64,000 nt of DNA from Ulvibacter algarum. GTDB taxonomy: Bacteria; Bacteroidota; Bacteroidia; Flavobacteriales; Flavobacteriaceae. The position numbers were made by a program, and so were the translations under genes. The stretch lies in contig CANLBJ010000005.1 of assembly GCA_947488905.1 (NCBI GenBank), positions 48,397 to 112,396 of the forward strand, given 5' to 3'. A model generated the notes under the pieces. That model was not told the DNA's origin and made no database searches. It saw only the letters and a program-made list of their open reading frames with translations. The stretch's first letter is position 1, and each line of letters opens with the position of its first letter. This document shows, in pieces, positions 1 through 8,501 of this stretch.

Positions 1-275
1 CTGTGACACCTAAGGCAGGTGATCTAAAAGTGACCATCGCGCCATTACCGGTTAGAGATCGTTTAAATGTACAAATTGAGTTTGTACATGATGACAACCT
101 ACTTTTAGAGTTATATGATATACAAGGAAAATTTATCAAGAGATTAACTCGTGATAATATTCCTAATGCCCAGACTAAGGAGTATAGTTTTGATTTCCCG
201 TATGCGGCAGGTAGTTATCTTTTAGACATTCATACCAATTATGGTAGACGACAAAAAATGCTCATTAAAGAGTAG
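1..275 (+). CDS. C-terminal end of a secreted protein with T9SS type A sorting domain (5' partial)
   Basis: This open frame enters from the left edge, so only the last ~90 residues are seen. It has the look of the type IX secretion C-terminal sorting domain: a first strand with P-L-P-V-x-D-x-L-N-V, then LLLELYDIQGK, an AAGSYLLDIHT strand and a basic end RRQKMLIKE. In this family the domain directs export across the outer membrane and is cleaved on the surface. The passenger domain lies outside the window, so its function is unknown. The GTG at base 3 is almost certainly internal rather than a start. Confidence 0.8.
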   Translation, partial: VTPKAGDLKVTIAPLPVRDRLNVQIEFVHDDNLLLELYDIQGKFIKRLTRDNIPNAQTKEYSFDFPYAAGSYLLDIHTNYGRRQKMLIKE

Positions 276-311
276 TTTATTTTTACTTCGGAAATGTACT
301 AGTAAAAGACA

Positions 312-830
312 TTAGCTAATATTCTCTGCAATACGTTGCAATAAAAACGTTTCGCGCTCTATAGACATTCCTTTTTTCTCGCTTGTGGCGATGGTTTTTT
401 GGTTGTGCTTTATGGCTTCGTGAATATCAATCCACATGGCTTTCATTCCATTTTTTATTTCGTGAGATTCTAAACTTGACTTACCTAATACCTTGTCAAC
501 AGAGCACGTGTAGCAATAAGAAATCATATGCTGTATGTCATAATCTGGCTTATGCCAAGGTCTATACTCTTCATAAATACCAAAGGGTTTTATATCTCTA
601 ATAGTTGTAGCGCCAGTTTCTTCTGTAAGCTCTCGCATCATCCCAACTACTTTATCTTCATCTAGATCTAAGCCGCCGCCTGGAAGACTATAATCTTCAT
701 AACGTTCTGTATACATTAGTAAAATACGTGTGCCTTGAGTTGCGATGCTTCTAGTAGCTAGTCTTGTAAAAACAGTTTGGTCTTCAAGTGTTTTTACATC
801 TGGATGGTAATGGGTTTTTATTACTTGCAT
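312..830 (-). CDS. NUDIX hydrolase
   Basis: This 172-residue protein carries a complete Nudix box at about residues 52-74: G, five residues, E, seven residues, then RELTEETGA, matching the GX5EX7REUXEEXGU signature. The preceding SLPGGG is also typical. The family hydrolyses nucleoside diphosphates linked to other moieties, with Mg bound by the REUXEE glutamates. The substrate cannot be told from sequence. There is no signal peptide, so it is probably cytosolic. It stands alone and converges on the secreted-protein gene to its left. Confidence 0.85.
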   Translation of the reverse strand: MQVIKTHYHPDVKTLEDQTVFTRLATRSIATQGTRILLMYTERYEDYSLPGGGLDLDEDKVVGMMRELTEETGATTIRDIKPFGIYEEYRPWHKPDYDIQHMISYCYTCSVDKVLGKSSLESHEIKNGMKAMWIDIHEAIKHNQKTIATSEKKGMSIERETFLLQRIAENIS

Positions 831-936
831 TTAGTGAAGCTTCTTTTTTTGTAAAGATAGAACAACAAGAACAGTAATTATATATGTTGGTTTATAGATA
901 GCGGTAATTTCTATTAGTGAAGTCATAAACAAATAA

Positions 937-977
937 ATTGCCATAGAAGAAATGAGATTTCTTCTATGGCAATTTTA
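937..977 (-). terminator. Intrinsic terminator, probably bidirectional
   Basis: A near-perfect hairpin with arms TTGCCATAGAAGAAAT and ATTTCTTCTATGGCAA around a GAG loop is flanked by A/T-rich tracts on both sides. It lies just after the stop of the thioredoxin-like gene that reads leftwards from 1732. Confidence 0.7.
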
Positions 978-1009
978 ATTTTAAAACACTTGTAGTATAA
1001 GTGGCAATA

Positions 1010-1732
1010 CTATTTTGTGCTAGCTTTTATAGGGCAACCAATTGCCTTTGTGAAATTAGGAGTAATTTCTGTCCCGTTCTCAAGAGATTGAATAGCGTTC
1101 TCTACATATTTAACTTTTACAGATTCTGCAGATTTTGCGTTGTCATCAATGGTACCAATGTATTTTACAGTAAGTTGTTTGTCTAGTAAAAACACGTGTG
1201 GTGTTCTTAAAGCTCCAAACTGAGGGTATACTTTCTGCCCTTCATCTACAAGGTATGGAAAAGTAAAACCTTTTTCTTTTGCTCTTTTTTGCATAGCAGC
1301 ATAACCTTCGCTCTCGTTTTCTGGGCTGTTAGGGTTTATTGCTATTACAGGATACCCTTTAGGTGCATATTCATTATTCAATGCGATTAACCTGTCTTCA
1401 TACATTTTTGCAAATGGACATTCATTGCAGGTAAACGTAACTATATATCCTTTTGCATTATCAAAACTCTCTAACGAAATCATTTTTCCATCCACATTTT
1501 TAAGAGAAAAGTCTGCAGCTATATCGCCTATTTTATATCCTTTCATTTCTCCCTGCGTTTCAGATTGCTCTGGGTTGTGTTTTCCTCCTGGTTTACCATT
1601 AGGCGGTCCTTTTCTGTCTTCTTTTTTATTTTTAGCGTGACCATCACTTGTTTGTGCAGTAGTGTTTTGACTAAAGAAGAGTATGCTTAAAGACATACAG
1701 ATTAAGGCAGATTTAAAGATTTTGTTTCTCAT
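1010..1732 (-). CDS. Exported thioredoxin-fold (AhpC/TSA-like) protein
   Basis: The 240-residue protein has a signal peptide (residues 1-26), a low-complexity Lys/Gly/Pro linker (about 34-58), then a thioredoxin-fold domain. The active-site motif is C-N-E-C at residues 102-105, inside FTCNECPFAKMYED, which resembles peroxiredoxin-like proteins of Bacteroidota. It most likely acts in the periplasm in thiol redox chemistry; the partner is unknown. It lies 12 bp after another thioredoxin-like gene (1745-2287), so the two probably form one transcript. Confidence 0.75.
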   Translation of the reverse strand: MRNKIFKSALICMSLSILFFSQNTTAQTSDGHAKNKKEDRKGPPNGKPGGKHNPEQSETQGEMKGYKIGDIAADFSLKNVDGKMISLESFDNAKGYIVTFTCNECPFAKMYEDRLIALNNEYAPKGYPVIAINPNSPENESEGYAAMQKRAKEKGFTFPYLVDEGQKVYPQFGALRTPHVFLLDKQLTVKYIGTIDDNAKSAESVKVKYVENAIQSLENGTEITPNFTKAIGCPIKASTK

Positions 1733-1744
1733 AATTATTGTTTT

Positions 1745-2287
1745 TTATTTTTGTGTTATGGTATTGTTTATTGTCTGTTCTACATCTTTTAAGTTCTCAA
1801 AACTTCTCTCGTGATAAGAACGATTGTTGTTATTAAAAATGATTGTGAATGGAATGGAGCCTGACCATTTTGGGTACACTTTGTCAATCCAGCTATTTGA
1901 GTCTGGGGCATCTAGCAAGACAACTTTAGATGTAATGTTTTTCCGTTTTAAAAAAGGGATCAATTTACTGTCAATGTCTTCTGTAAAATCAAGACTTACT
2001 AGAAGCAATTCTACATTAGGATTATTCTTTGCGTATGCTTGTAAGTAGGGGAGTTCTTTTACGCAAGGCGCACACCACATTGCCCAAAAATTGACAATAT
2101 GTATTTTATCACTTTTTGTATATAATAGTGGTTCAAGTTCATTAAAGTTTAAAACTTTAATGTTCTCAACAGTGTTTTTTGATAATTCTCGTTTTGATGG
2201 CACGGTAGTATTTTGAACTTGAGCCGTCAATGAAGAGGTCAAAAAAAACATACAAGAGAACATCACTAATAAATTATTCATACTCAT
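1745..2287 (-). CDS. TlpA/ResA-like exported thioredoxin
   Basis: The 180-residue protein begins with a signal peptide (about residues 1-23) and carries the classical FWAMWCAPC active site, with the CxxC at residues 72-75. Thiol-disulphide reductases of this type keep periplasmic cysteines reduced, for example in cytochrome maturation. The length fits a single thioredoxin domain. It is the upstream member of a two-gene unit with the thioredoxin-fold protein at 1010-1732. No cytochrome gene is nearby, so the target is not known. Confidence 0.8.
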   Translation of the reverse strand: MSMNNLLVMFSCMFFLTSSLTAQVQNTTVPSKRELSKNTVENIKVLNFNELEPLLYTKSDKIHIVNFWAMWCAPCVKELPYLQAYAKNNPNVELLLVSLDFTEDIDSKLIPFLKRKNITSKVVLLDAPDSNSWIDKVYPKWSGSIPFTIIFNNNNRSYHERSFENLKDVEQTINNTITQK

Positions 2288-2371
2288 CTTTATAGATACC
2301 AGTATATGTGTAGGTATAAGATCTTAGACGATAAAATGATTTAATTTATTCGCTGTGGTTTATAAATTTTA

Positions 2372-2421
2372 CAAAAAAGAACCCCCATAATTGTCTTTAA
2401 ATTGAGCAATTATGAGGGTTG
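2372..2421 (-). terminator. Intrinsic terminator of the YHYH-domain gene
   Basis: On the minus strand the arms AACCCTCATAATTG and CAATTATGGGGGTT form a hairpin followed by CTTTTTTGT. It lies 50 bp beyond the stop of the gene at 2473-3639. Confidence 0.8.
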
Positions 2422-2472
2422 TAATATTTCAGAAGCAATAAGAAATGCAACAAAAATGATAGAATGATTTTA

Positions 2473-3639
2473 TTATTCTTGAACTTCTGTATAGCCTGGT
2501 AAACCGTGTAGGCATTTAATAATTTGATTATCTCCTGGTGCTCCTGCGTGGTAGTGATATCCTCTAATCTCATCAGTATGACCTCCGCACTCGTCTAAGT
2601 CTTCGGGTTCTTTACCGTCTTTGTCTTTTAGAGCAAAAATTCCAAAACCATCAATAGCATATCCTAATATTGGTGAGTGAATATCTTTTTGAGCTACTTC
2701 TTTAGTAGATCCAGTAACGGCGTGATAATGGTAGCCTCCGTGCGGATTAACGTGACCACCGTGATCGTCTAATGGAGCTATGGTGTGCGCTGCTAATATT
2801 GCCTCTGTTGGTGCTGGAGGGTCAAATTTTACTCCATTAAAAGCCATACCAAGACCGCCTCTACCTAGATTTTGCGGAGTACTTAAGTATTTTGGGGTTA
2901 CGGGTATTATAAAAGTAGTTACTTGATCTTTAAAATATTCTGGTAAGCATTGAACACAATAGTTGTTATATTCTTCTTCTACATCTGGCTTTGCAGCGGC
3001 TATACAGCCTTCTTCTGTGTCTGTGTATCTAACGGTTCCGTCATCTCTATACACCTTCCATTTGTCATCACTATAAAACTCGTTTAGATTAGCAATAAAA
3101 TGTCCAGAGACATCATATACTTTTCCGTCTTTAAACCAGATACCTGCTTTATCCATTCCGTCTTCTATATGGGTAGGGCACCAAGGGCCCATTTGATGTT
3201 CGGTTGCTTGAGAGTGCGTTTTAATAACATAACAAAGGGTTTCTATACCAGATAAGCTAACCGTCTCTTGGGTGATTTCTCCTATGATATTATCTTTTAC
3301 AAGATAAGCTGTGTTTACCGGAACAGTCTTAACACTAGTGTCTATAAGGTCTTCGCTTATTTTGCTTTCTTGTTGTTCTTTTCTTGGTGGTTTAGGTGCT
3401 TTTTCTAATTCATCTACAGTAATAAACCCATCTTGATTAGTATCAATGCTAGAATATCCATCTACTAATGGACCTTTTACCTCGGCTTTAGATAGTTTTC
3501 CGTCATTATTAGCATCCATTTCTTTAATTAATTGCGAAATAGAAGGGCCTTGATCTTGAATGTTTTCTTGTTTTTTTGTTTGTTTAGAGTTACAAGAAAT
3601 AAAAATAGATAGTAAACATAATAGAGAGATGCTTTTCAT
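2473..3639 (-). CDS. YHYH-domain lipoprotein with two EF-hands
   Basis: The 388-residue protein starts with a lipoprotein signal ending in the lipobox FISC. Residues about 40-85 hold two EF-hand loops, DANNDGKLSKAE and DTNQDGFITVDE, so calcium binding is likely. The rest matches the YHYH family, with G-G-Y-H-Y-H and a second RGYHYHAGAP motif near the C terminus, plus many His, Asp and Cys residues. The function of YHYH proteins is poorly known. The EF-hand plus YHYH fusion suggests a surface or periplasmic metal-dependent protein. It is transcribed alone and has its own terminator. Confidence 0.8.
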   Translation of the reverse strand: MKSISLLCLLSIFISCNSKQTKKQENIQDQGPSISQLIKEMDANNDGKLSKAEVKGPLVDGYSSIDTNQDGFITVDELEKAPKPPRKEQQESKISEDLIDTSVKTVPVNTAYLVKDNIIGEITQETVSLSGIETLCYVIKTHSQATEHQMGPWCPTHIEDGMDKAGIWFKDGKVYDVSGHFIANLNEFYSDDKWKVYRDDGTVRYTDTEEGCIAAAKPDVEEEYNNYCVQCLPEYFKDQVTTFIIPVTPKYLSTPQNLGRGGLGMAFNGVKFDPPAPTEAILAAHTIAPLDDHGGHVNPHGGYHYHAVTGSTKEVAQKDIHSPILGYAIDGFGIFALKDKDGKEPEDLDECGGHTDEIRGYHYHAGAPGDNQIIKCLHGLPGYTEVQE

Positions 3640-3770
3640 ATTAATTGAATTAAAGATTACTATTAGAAGATGTTATTTTAACAAGCTTTTTTCTAACTAA
3701 CTGTAATTAATGTCTATTATAAATATAACTTAATTAATAAACAAAAATTAAAGTACGATGATGTATTTTT

Positions 3771-4262
3771 TTATTCTTTGTGTCCCAGCAAGTCATCAAT
3801 TATATTTGCGGTTACAGAATGATAATTAGGTCGTGCCGTTTTATAAATAGCTGCGGCTTCATCAAGACGATCTGCTTTTTTAAATGCGGTAAAAAGTGTA
3901 GTCACATGCCAACGTCTCCCTACGGTGTTTAAGAATTCTGAAATTTTAGCATCTACATTATTACCGTGATAGTTGTGTAAAATAGACTGCTCAAACCATA
4001 CTAATATAAGAGTTAGTGGCATCTGTAAAATTAAAAGTATCGTCCAGTTTTTAGTTACGGAAGCATCAATCGCATTTGTGTCCATAAAAGATTGCGAAAA
4101 CTTTTCTGCATTTGAGAAAGCATCAGATGTAATAATTGAAGCGTTGGCAGGAACTCCAGGCTCGTAAATCCACTCCTCTGTATTGAAAGTGATATTGTTC
4201 TTATCTAATAAATGGGTATTGAGATACGAGATAAAATCTTCAATATTTGTAGTTGAAAAAGC
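3771..4262 (-). pseudogene. Decayed copy of the C-terminal part of the M1 peptidase gene
   Basis: This stretch is a diverged copy of the 3' end of the M1 peptidase gene (6400 to about 6970). Reading leftwards it encodes recognisable segments FSTTNIEDFISYLN, EEWIYEPGVP, NAIDASVT and VWFEQSIL up to the stop. Relative to the intact gene it lacks about 85 bp after the NAIDASVT region and has lost 5 bp before VWFEQ, which shifts the frame. It has no start or catalytic region. Its upstream end abuts the terminator hairpin of the M61 gene. It is a relic rather than a working gene. Confidence 0.85.
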
Positions 4263-4290
4263 GATTGAAGAAACATATCCTCAATCGCCT
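4255..4290 (-). terminator. Intrinsic terminator of the M61 peptidase gene
   Basis: On the minus strand GCGATTGA and TTCAATCGC pair around an 11-nt loop and are followed by TTTTTC. The T-run overlaps the upstream edge of the decayed M1 fragment. Confidence 0.7.
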
Positions 4291-4315
4291 ATTTTAAATC
4301 TAATATATTAAAACC

Positions 4316-6208
4316 TTATTTGTTTAACCAAGCCTTCCTCACTTCCTTTTGCTCTTTTGCAGCATTCTTATCTTCAATTATAGAAACACTTTTACCATAA
4401 GCTTTGGTTAATTTTGTTTTAATCATTACAGGCTTGCCATTGCGTTCAAGTTCTACAGAGATTTCTTGTCCTTCTTTCCATCCATACATGCCGCCAATAA
4501 CTTGCTGGGCATTTCCTATGTTTAATTCAGTCTCATTAACTTTCTTAAGTATATCACCAGCTTGCAAGCCTTGTGCTTTCCAAAATGAATTATTCAGTGC
4601 CATAGTAGTGAAAAACATAACGTCTTTTTCTTGGTCTGCGTCAAAGATTATGTTCTGTCCTCCAGCAAAAATGTAGTTAGTAGGAGTTTCTGATTCGGTC
4701 ATAGTTAAACCAACCATTGCAAAATATTTATTATAATCAATTGGTACTTCTCCTTCTACATGTGTCTTTAAAAAACCCGCAACACTTGGGTATGTCATTG
4801 CTGCGATTTGTTCAATTAAATTATCATCTATAAATGGTTTGTTTTTTCCATATTTAGCAGATAATTCTTTCATTAATGATAACATGCTCCTATTGCCATC
4901 ACTTTCTTTACGCATTAAAATATCCATGCACATACCTATTAATGCTCCTTTTAAATAGACATTATAATATTGTGATGAATACGGTTCTTCTAATACATTC
5001 TCACTCATCTTAGTGAAACTCAGCGAATCATTTAAGTTTTTAGAGTTGTTAATTTTTGACATTATGGTACTGTAAAAGGTCTTATTATCCATTAGCCCTT
5101 CATAAACCTGAAAGTGTTGCGCAAAATACTCAGTTACACCCTCATACATCCATAGGTGCTTTGAAAATGTTGGCTTATTATAATCAAAATAATGAACATC
5201 TTCTGAATGCACCGATAAGGGAGTAACAATATGAAAAAATTCATGTGCAACAACATCTATTAATGATTCTGCCAATTCCTCTTCAGATGAAGACTCTGGT
5301 AATACAACTACTGTTGACGTATGGTGTTCTAATGCGCCCATCCCTTTTGGAGAAGTTTCAGTTTCCTCAGATAAATATAAATAGATATCGTATCGATTTG
5401 TACTGTTTACACTTCCCAAATATTTCTTTTGAGCTTGCATCATTTTATACACCGTTTCTTTTTGGCTTGCAGCTGTATGTACTCTATTAGGAGAATATAC
5501 ACTTAATACAATCTTAATATCCCCAACCATAAATTCTTCAATATCTAATTTCCCATACATCATTGGGTTATCTGTAATATCAAAATAACGTGGCGCAAAG
5601 TAACTGTCCGTAAAATATTTGCCATCTGCACTAGACTTTGTTCCTTTGTTCGCTAAAGATGAGGTTCTCACAAAAGTTGATGGAGCGGTAACATCTAAAG
5701 CATATTGGTTATTTTTTAAAGAATCAAAATAGCCTATAAACCCATGGAGATTTAACACAAAGTTATCTGTTTCTATATTTGTGCCCGAAGGAGATACTGG
5801 GTGTCCTCCACCAATTCCTCCATTGGTTTCAATATCGAATGTATCGTTGACGTAATACATTAATTTGTCTAATTTCGAAGCATTCTCAATGGACCAAGTA
5901 TTCTCATCTAATTTGGTTACAGATAATTCATTTCCTTCATAATCAAGGGCTTTGAAATCATCAATATATTTACCAAAATCACTAATGGAGTAGGTTCCTT
6001 GTACCACTCTTGGCAATCTATACGTTGCCGTTTCTGTAGTAAAACGACCTGGATTAATAGTTACAGGCACTTTATCATTTACTACTGCTGTTAGGTCCAA
6101 TGTTGTTTCAATAGGATTGTTAACAGCTAAATCATCTTCTCTTGGTTTTGCAGATCCACAGCTAATTAAAATTGCGCTTAAGCCAAATATGGCTATATAG
6201 TTTTTCAT
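4316..6208 (-). CDS. M61 family metallopeptidase lipoprotein with PDZ domain
   Basis: The 630-residue protein has a lipoprotein signal ending in LISC. The zinc-binding H-E-F-F-H motif sits at about residue 321 (VVAHEFFHIVTPLSVHS), and the matching glutamate is probably in WMYEGVTEYFAQ. A PDZ-like region follows near residues 510-590 (QGLQAGDILKKVNE, GMYGWKEGQEISVELERNGK). This matches M61 glycyl-aminopeptidase-type enzymes. It is probably anchored in the periplasm or outer membrane and degrades small peptides. It sits between an intact M1 peptidase gene and a relic of that gene's 3' end. Confidence 0.85.
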   Translation of the reverse strand: MKNYIAIFGLSAILISCGSAKPREDDLAVNNPIETTLDLTAVVNDKVPVTINPGRFTTETATYRLPRVVQGTYSISDFGKYIDDFKALDYEGNELSVTKLDENTWSIENASKLDKLMYYVNDTFDIETNGGIGGGHPVSPSGTNIETDNFVLNLHGFIGYFDSLKNNQYALDVTAPSTFVRTSSLANKGTKSSADGKYFTDSYFAPRYFDITDNPMMYGKLDIEEFMVGDIKIVLSVYSPNRVHTAASQKETVYKMMQAQKKYLGSVNSTNRYDIYLYLSEETETSPKGMGALEHHTSTVVVLPESSSEEELAESLIDVVAHEFFHIVTPLSVHSEDVHYFDYNKPTFSKHLWMYEGVTEYFAQHFQVYEGLMDNKTFYSTIMSKINNSKNLNDSLSFTKMSENVLEEPYSSQYYNVYLKGALIGMCMDILMRKESDGNRSMLSLMKELSAKYGKNKPFIDDNLIEQIAAMTYPSVAGFLKTHVEGEVPIDYNKYFAMVGLTMTESETPTNYIFAGGQNIIFDADQEKDVMFFTTMALNNSFWKAQGLQAGDILKKVNETELNIGNAQQVIGGMYGWKEGQEISVELERNGKPVMIKTKLTKAYGKSVSIIEDKNAAKEQKEVRKAWLNK

Positions 6209-6281
6209 ATTTAAGGTTGTTTAGTTTCTTAAATAGACGCTACTTTTTTTAAAATGGTTGCCTGAGACGTTTTTTTTTATT

Positions 6282-6395
6282 GTTAGCCAGCGTGTTTAGT
6301 CACTAAAATCAGCAAGTAAAAACCGAATCTAAAATCAAAGTAGATTTTTGCAAATAGGGAAGGACCAAACAATAGATTAAACACAGTGGTGTACT
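6282..6395. repeat. Degenerate copy of the cassette palindrome
   Basis: The segment GCGTGTTTAGTCACTAAAAT followed by a ...AGCAAGTAAAAACCGAAT... block and an A/T inner hairpin aligns base for base with the palindromes at 13253-13388 and 48222-48365. Its outer arms (GTTAGCCAG at left, ACACAGTGG at right) no longer pair well, so it is probably an inactive remnant. It lies between the M1 stop and the M61 start. Confidence 0.65.
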
Positions 6396-6399
6396 TTCA

Positions 6400-8253
6400 T
6401 TACTCCTTATAATCCAAAAGCACATCAATAGTATTAGCCGTTACAGAATGATAATTAGGTCGTGCTGTTTTATAAATAGCTGCGGCTTCATCAAGACGAT
6501 CTGCTTTTTTAAATGCGGTAAATAATGTGGTAACATACCAACGTCTCCCAACCGTATTTAAGAATTCTGAAATTTTATGATCTACATTATTACCGTGATA
6601 GTTGTTTAAAATAGACTGCTCAAACCAAACCATACTAATATAAGAGTTAGTAGATCCAGTAAAATTAAAGGTGTCGTCTAGTTTTTGTAATTGAGCTACT
6701 GTAATGTCTTCGGAAATGTTACGGATAAAATGAACCCACTGCAATGTTGTCCAATCTGTAGTTACTGACGCATCAATATTATTGGTTTTCATAAAAGTGT
6801 CCAAAACCCCCTCTGCATTAGAAAAAGCATCAGACTTTATAATTGCTGCATTCTCTGGAACACCTGGCTCATAAATCCACTCTTTTGTGTTAAATGAGAT
6901 ATTGTTGTTCTCAAGCAAATTTGTGTTGAGATAAATGATAAAATCTTCTGTGTTTGTTGTAGAAAAGGCATTTTTCTTAAAATAGGATTTTAAAAAGGCG
7001 TCCATCTTCTCACGGCCTACTTTTTCTTCTAGCGTTCTTAAAAACAAATAACCTTTATCATACGCAATACTGTTCATCCCATCATCTGGGTTTCTGCCTT
7101 TTAAATCTAGTTTTAATTTGGTGTCATTAGGGCTGTCGCTTAAGGCTTCTAATTCTTCTTCAAGATCTTGACGACCTATAAGCGCAAGCATGTTTGCACG
7201 CTCTTTACCATAAAGGGCTTCCATAATTCTCATTTCAAAATAAACGGTAAAACCTTCATTGAGCCAGAAGTCGTTCCAGGTAGCGTTAGTGACTAAATTA
7301 CCTGACCAAGAATGTGCTAACTCGTGTGCTACAAGAGACGTTAAACTTTTATCGCCTGCAATTACTGTAGGTGTTGCAAAAGTCAGTCTTGGGTTTTCCA
7401 TACCACCAAAAGGAAAACTAGGTGGTAATACAATTACATCAAATTGTTCCCAATCATAATCACCATATAAATTCTCTGCGGCAAGTACCATTTTTTCCAT
7501 ATCTGAAAATTCTGTGTGTACTTTTTCTATCATTGACTTTTCTGCATAGACACCTGTTCTATTGCTGATGGCTTTATATTCAATATCACCTATGGCTAGT
7601 GCGATGAGGTAAGCGGGGATAGGTTGTACCATTTTAAAGTGGTAGACGCCATCTTTGGTTTTTACTTTTGGGTTCTCTGCACTCATCACCGCCATTAGGT
7701 TTGAAGGTACTTTTACCGTAGCATCATAGGTAATACGTATTTGCGGACTGTCTTGAATAGGGATCCATGTACGTGTTAAAATCGCCTGCCCTTGTGTAAA
7801 CAAAAAAGGATTTGTTTTATCTGCCGTTTGCTGGGCGTTTAACCATTGTAATGCTTCGGTTTTTGAAGTTGTCTCATAAGTGATGGCAATCTTTTTTGTG
7901 CTCTCTTTTATGGCGATAGTTAACGGTTGCCCTAGAGATTTATCCATATCACCTAAAGAGAATGTTGTTTTTTCTCCATCTGCTGTAGCTTCTTTAATAG
8001 TTAAGAATTTTGAATCCAAGATGATTTCCGAAGCACCATTATTAATAATGTCATAGGTAGCCGTCCCGCTTATTATTTGTGTCTCAAAGTTGACATCTAT
8101 ATTTAAATCTAGATGTGTAATAACAGCATCATTGGGCTGCGCGTAAGAATGTGACTCTTCTGTGTATGTTTTTGCGATTTCTTTATCTTTAGGTTGCTCG
8201 CAGTTTGTGAAGATTGCTAGGCAGCTTATGGCTAAAATTAGTGCGTTTTTCAT
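6400..8253 (-). CDS. M1 family aminopeptidase lipoprotein (LTA4 hydrolase-like)
   Basis: The 617-residue protein has a lipoprotein signal ending in TNC. The exopeptidase motif GGMEN is near residue 284. The zinc site HELAHSW is near residue 309, with the third ligand in WLNEGFTVYFE. The C-terminal 150 residues form the helical domain typical of leukotriene A4 hydrolase-like M1 enzymes (YHGNNVDHKISEFLNTVGRR, KKADRLDEAAAIY). It should remove N-terminal residues from peptides in the periplasm. A decayed copy of its 3' 500 bp lies at 3771-4262, beyond the M61 gene. Confidence 0.9.
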   Translation of the reverse strand: MKNALILAISCLAIFTNCEQPKDKEIAKTYTEESHSYAQPNDAVITHLDLNIDVNFETQIISGTATYDIINNGASEIILDSKFLTIKEATADGEKTTFSLGDMDKSLGQPLTIAIKESTKKIAITYETTSKTEALQWLNAQQTADKTNPFLFTQGQAILTRTWIPIQDSPQIRITYDATVKVPSNLMAVMSAENPKVKTKDGVYHFKMVQPIPAYLIALAIGDIEYKAISNRTGVYAEKSMIEKVHTEFSDMEKMVLAAENLYGDYDWEQFDVIVLPPSFPFGGMENPRLTFATPTVIAGDKSLTSLVAHELAHSWSGNLVTNATWNDFWLNEGFTVYFEMRIMEALYGKERANMLALIGRQDLEEELEALSDSPNDTKLKLDLKGRNPDDGMNSIAYDKGYLFLRTLEEKVGREKMDAFLKSYFKKNAFSTTNTEDFIIYLNTNLLENNNISFNTKEWIYEPGVPENAAIIKSDAFSNAEGVLDTFMKTNNIDASVTTDWTTLQWVHFIRNISEDITVAQLQKLDDTFNFTGSTNSYISMVWFEQSILNNYHGNNVDHKISEFLNTVGRRWYVTTLFTAFKKADRLDEAAAIYKTARPNYHSVTANTIDVLLDYKE

Positions 8254-8343
8254 TGAGTGTGTTTAGGGGTGCTAAAGTAATGAAAAAGGGGCTAGGGTAG
8301 AAGACAATGTTTTGCTATCGCAAAATCTGGCAGACCTTACGAC

Positions 8344-8357
8344 GAAACGTACGTTTC
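8344..8357. promoter_or_regulatory. Perfect 14-bp palindrome upstream of the M1 peptidase
   Basis: GAAACGTACGTTTC is fully self-complementary and lies about 90 bp upstream of the M1 start codon. The position would suit an operator for a dimeric regulator, but no regulator or second copy is seen, so this is only a candidate. Confidence 0.3.
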
Positions 8358-8388
8358 TGTATTGCCTAGATAATTAGAAAAATTACAA

Positions 8389-8428
8389 TAAAAAAACTCA
8401 AAGAATCACAAATGTGAATCTCTGAGCC
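8389..8428 (-). terminator. Intrinsic terminator at the distal end of array A
   Basis: On the minus strand CTCAGAGATTCACA pairs with TGATTCTTTGAG and is followed by TTTTTTTATT. It would stop transcripts leaving the YwqK-like gene at 8502-9497. Confidence 0.7.
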
Positions 8429-8501
8429 TAGGATAATAATGTCTCAAAATTAATGAAGAAAAGAGTTGTTTTTTACCTCAGTTCTTTGTTGTAAGTAGTT
8501 T

